Below the pieces are notes generated by a model. It had not been told where the DNA came from and made no database searches. It saw only the letters and a list, made by a program, of their open reading frames with translations. A stretch of 64,000 nt of DNA from positions 1 to 64,000 of the forward strand of contig NZ_WAEL01000005.1 of assembly GCF_011742925.1 (NCBI RefSeq). The letters run 5' to 3'. This DNA is from Fibrivirga algicola. GTDB lineage: Bacteria; Bacteroidota; Bacteroidia; Cytophagales; Spirosomataceae. Both the position numbers and the translations under genes were made by a program. Below, in pieces: positions 61,872 through 64,000 of this stretch (positions are counted from its first letter, which is position 1; each line of letters starts with the position of its first letter).

Positions 61872-62891
61872 ATGCCCATCACTCGCTCTGCTTTTCAACG
61901 CTACCGCCTGATCGACGAGGTTATTAGTCGGTATCCACGTCAGTATTCCAAGGAACGCCTGTTCGAGCTGTGTCAGGAAACCTGTGGAATCCGGTCGATC
62001 TCGTCGCTGGAAAAAGACATTCAGCGCCTACGGGAAGACCACGATGCGCCCATCGCCTACGACAAGCGTGCCAATGGGTACTACTACACCAATCCGCAGT
62101 TCAGGCTGCTGAAGCTGATGCTCACGCCCGACGATATGGAAGCACTCGACTACGCCCGTGAGGTGCTGGCGGCCACACAGGGCGCCTCGGTGGCGGATGA
62201 ACTGACCAGCGCGTTGCAAAAAGTGCGGCAAAGCCTCGACATCATTCGGGAGGTGAAACCCGGTGATGGGCCCGAAGGCATTGGCCGGCGCGTAGTGTAT
62301 GTAGAAGAGAAAATTCTGGGGGGCAACCGCCAGTATGTCCCCATCTTGATCCGGGCCGTGAACCAGAACCGGCAAATCATGTTCCGGTACACCAAACACG
62401 AACCAACCGAGCCAGGCGTGGTGCCTGTATTACGTACCTTGCACCCGATTTTGCTGCGCGAAGTGTGGGATAGCTGGTACGTGATCGGTTACGATGAACG
62501 TACCCAGAAGGAGCGCACCTTCGCCCTCGACCGCATGAGCGACCTCTCAATTCTCGATGAGCCCTGCTACGTACCTGAGGCTATCCTGACCAACGTCAGC
62601 GAACTGTTCGAGCATATCTACGGCATTACGGACAGCAGCGGTCCCGTTGAGGAAATTCGCCTGTCGTTCAGCCCGTTGTTTGGCCGCTACGTTAAGGCCA
62701 AGCCAATTCATCAAACGCAGGAGGTTATTTCCGACACCGAGACCGAATGCATCGTGAAACTCCGGCTGGCTCCTAACCGCGACCTGCTCATGCACCTGCG
62801 TTCCTATGGTGAACACCTGCGCGTACTGGCCCCCGCCAGCCTCGCCGAAGCCATGGTCTCGTCGCTGAAAGCAACCCTGGCGCAGTATTGA
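61872..62891 (+). CDS. WYL-domain transcriptional regulator
   Basis: 339 aa from Met 61872 (MPITRSAFQRYRLIDEVISRY). An N-terminal winged-helix DNA-binding part (to about residue 65) is followed by a WYL domain (IRAVNQNRQIMFRYTKHEPTEP, LHPILLREVWDSWYVIGYDERTQKERTFALDRM) and a WCX-type C-terminal region. WYL proteins commonly sense nucleotides or nucleic acid and control defence and stress genes. It is divergent from the PARP cluster, an apt position for its regulator. Confidence 0.88.
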   Translation: MPITRSAFQRYRLIDEVISRYPRQYSKERLFELCQETCGIRSISSLEKDIQRLREDHDAPIAYDKRANGYYYTNPQFRLLKLMLTPDDMEALDYAREVLAATQGASVADELTSALQKVRQSLDIIREVKPGDGPEGIGRRVVYVEEKILGGNRQYVPILIRAVNQNRQIMFRYTKHEPTEPGVVPVLRTLHPILLREVWDSWYVIGYDERTQKERTFALDRMSDLSILDEPCYVPEAILTNVSELFEHIYGITDSSGPVEEIRLSFSPLFGRYVKAKPIHQTQEVISDTETECIVKLRLAPNRDLLMHLRSYGEHLRVLAPASLAEAMVSSLKATLAQY

Positions 62892-63027
62892 CCCGGACGC
62901 GGGACCCTCCTAAATTCCTTGAAGGGATTTAGACAAAGCCAACGCAGGTACGGCAGGCTAGCCCTAAAACATCAAACTTACCAGCCTGTTACTACCTTGC
63001 CTGTCTGACTTTCCAAACCCCTTTGCA

Positions 63028-64000
63028 ATGACCATTCAGTTTATGGGTGCTGCCCGTACCGTTACCGGTAGTAAGCACCTCATTACCACCGCCGACGGTT
63101 TTCGGATCCTGCTCGACTGCGGCCTGTTTCAGGGCATCAACACCGACGAGCTAAACCAGGAGTTTCACTTCAATCCCGCCGATGTCGACGTCTTGATCCT
63201 GTCACACGCTCATATCGATCATACGGGATTGGTGCCGCGGCTGGTTCGGCAGGGCTTTGCCGGGGCCATTCTCTGCACCCCCTCGACGCTCGATCTCTGT
63301 CGCATTATGCTCATGGACAGCGCGCGTATTCAGGTGAAAGATCTAGAGCGGGTAAACAAGCGTCGTCGCAACCGAAACGAGCCCGAACTGGACGTTCTGT
63401 ACGAAGAAGCCGATGTAGAGCAGGCCCTGACTCAGATGCAGGCCGTTGAGTACGGCAAACGAACGTACCTGAACTCGAACGTCAGCTTTCTCTACACCGA
63501 TACTGGCCATCTGCTGGGTAGTGCGGCCATCAGTCTGAGTATCAAAGAAGCCAACACCCAGGGGAATGTGGTGGAAAAAAAGCTGTTTTTCAGCGGCGAT
63601 ATCGGACGTCCCGACGATAAGATTCTCCGAACGTTCGAGACGTTTCCGCAAGCCGATTACATCCTTTGCGAGTCGACCTATGGCGATAAGGTGCATGAGA
63701 CCGAGCCTGACATGAAAGCCCACCTGCTGCGGATTGTGGAAGAAACCTGCGTGCAGAAGCGGGGCAAACTGCTCATCCCTGCCTTCGCCGTTGACCGTAC
63801 CCAGGAGTTGATTTACGCCCTCGATCAGCTGGCCAGTGAAGGGAGACTGCCACACCTGCCCGTCTACATCGATTCGCCCATGTCGGTGAGTGCCACCACC
63901 GTGATGCGGAATCATGAAGAAGATTTTAACCCTGAGATTCTGGCTTACATCAAAAAAGACGGCGACGCCTTCGATTTTCCGAACCTGCATTATATTTCTG
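63028..64000 (+). CDS. MBL-fold beta-CASP RNase/exonuclease (cut by window end)
   Basis: 324 codons are in the window and the frame is still open at 64000. The N-terminus is MTIQFMGAARTVTGSKHLI with LLDCGLFQG, the zinc motif LSHAHIDHTGL (HxHxDH, residues about 66-76), then TDTGHLLGSAAI, SGDIGR and CESTYG, and IPAFAVDRTQELIY of the beta-CASP part. It is a CPSF73/RNase J relative that processes RNA. It follows the WYL gene by 136 nt. Confidence 0.9.
   Translation, partial: MTIQFMGAARTVTGSKHLITTADGFRILLDCGLFQGINTDELNQEFHFNPADVDVLILSHAHIDHTGLVPRLVRQGFAGAILCTPSTLDLCRIMLMDSARIQVKDLERVNKRRRNRNEPELDVLYEEADVEQALTQMQAVEYGKRTYLNSNVSFLYTDTGHLLGSAAISLSIKEANTQGNVVEKKLFFSGDIGRPDDKILRTFETFPQADYILCESTYGDKVHETEPDMKAHLLRIVEETCVQKRGKLLIPAFAVDRTQELIYALDQLASEGRLPHLPVYIDSPMSVSATTVMRNHEEDFNPEILAYIKKDGDAFDFPNLHYIS

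Overview
This window looks like chromosome from a Cytophagales bacterium (Bacteroidota), most like Spirosoma and its relatives. That is an inference from gene content, not from a database search. The supporting signs are a SusC/SusD pair, promoters that fit the Bacteroidota -7 box TAnnTTTG, many lipoproteins with a Bacteroidota-style lipobox, large secreted proteins with Ig-like repeats, and families common in that group (GH3, DUF2911, DUF4377, B1 metallo-beta-lactamase). A 9-mer, CAGGTACGT (or its complement ACGTACCTG), recurs at least 25 times in genes and between them.

Left part (1-12.6 kb): an Fpg/Nei DNA glycosylase on the minus strand, then a complete tryptophan operon trpE-G-D-C-F-B-A on the plus strand. 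The operon begins with a transcription attenuator: a 17-residue leader peptide with three consecutive Trp codons, an antiterminator and a Rho-independent terminator. A promoter and a damaged tRNA-Pro-like sequence with a 16-nt insertion in its T arm lie directly upstream of the leader, so tRNA and leader are probably one transcript. A glycerophosphodiester phosphodiesterase, a GH3-family acyl amido synthetase and a GT-C-like membrane protein follow.

Centre-left (12.6-29.1 kb): a minus-strand block of membrane glycosyltransferases with a flavin reductase; a ferredoxin-type oxidoreductase; a 1380-residue secreted glycosidase-like protein built of alternating repeats; an N-acetylglucosamine-kinase-like ATPase with a cytochrome-b5-like protein; thiL; a gamma-carbonic anhydrase; and a strikingly low-complexity Asp/Arg/Ser/Asn lipoprotein.

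Centre (29.2-35.9 kb): a subclass B1 metallo-beta-lactamase, an AraC regulator with two NmrA-type reductases, and a small accessory patch. The patch holds a VapC-type toxin-antitoxin pair lying between a decayed copy and a 5'-damaged copy of the same outer-membrane protein gene, followed by an AT-rich HEPN-like gene that looks acquired.

Right part (35.9-64 kb): an alpha-2-macroglobulin with an intact thioester motif, a HAD phosphatase, an FGE-sulfatase-domain protein, SusC/SusD, an Rrf2 regulator, an acyl-CoA dehydrogenase behind a paired palindromic operator, two M48 peptidases (one next to a YjgN/DUF898 membrane protein), an amino-acid permease, and eutB/eutC with a DUF4377 lipoprotein gene between them. 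The last 6 kb is the best candidate for an undescribed system: a bacterial poly(ADP-ribose) polymerase with WGR-like, helical and catalytic domains and an intact H-Y-E triad, two mutually paralogous small proteins of no family I recognise upstream, a small protein downstream, two copies of a GC-rich inverted-repeat element, and a divergent WYL regulator. A beta-CASP RNase is cut by the window edge.
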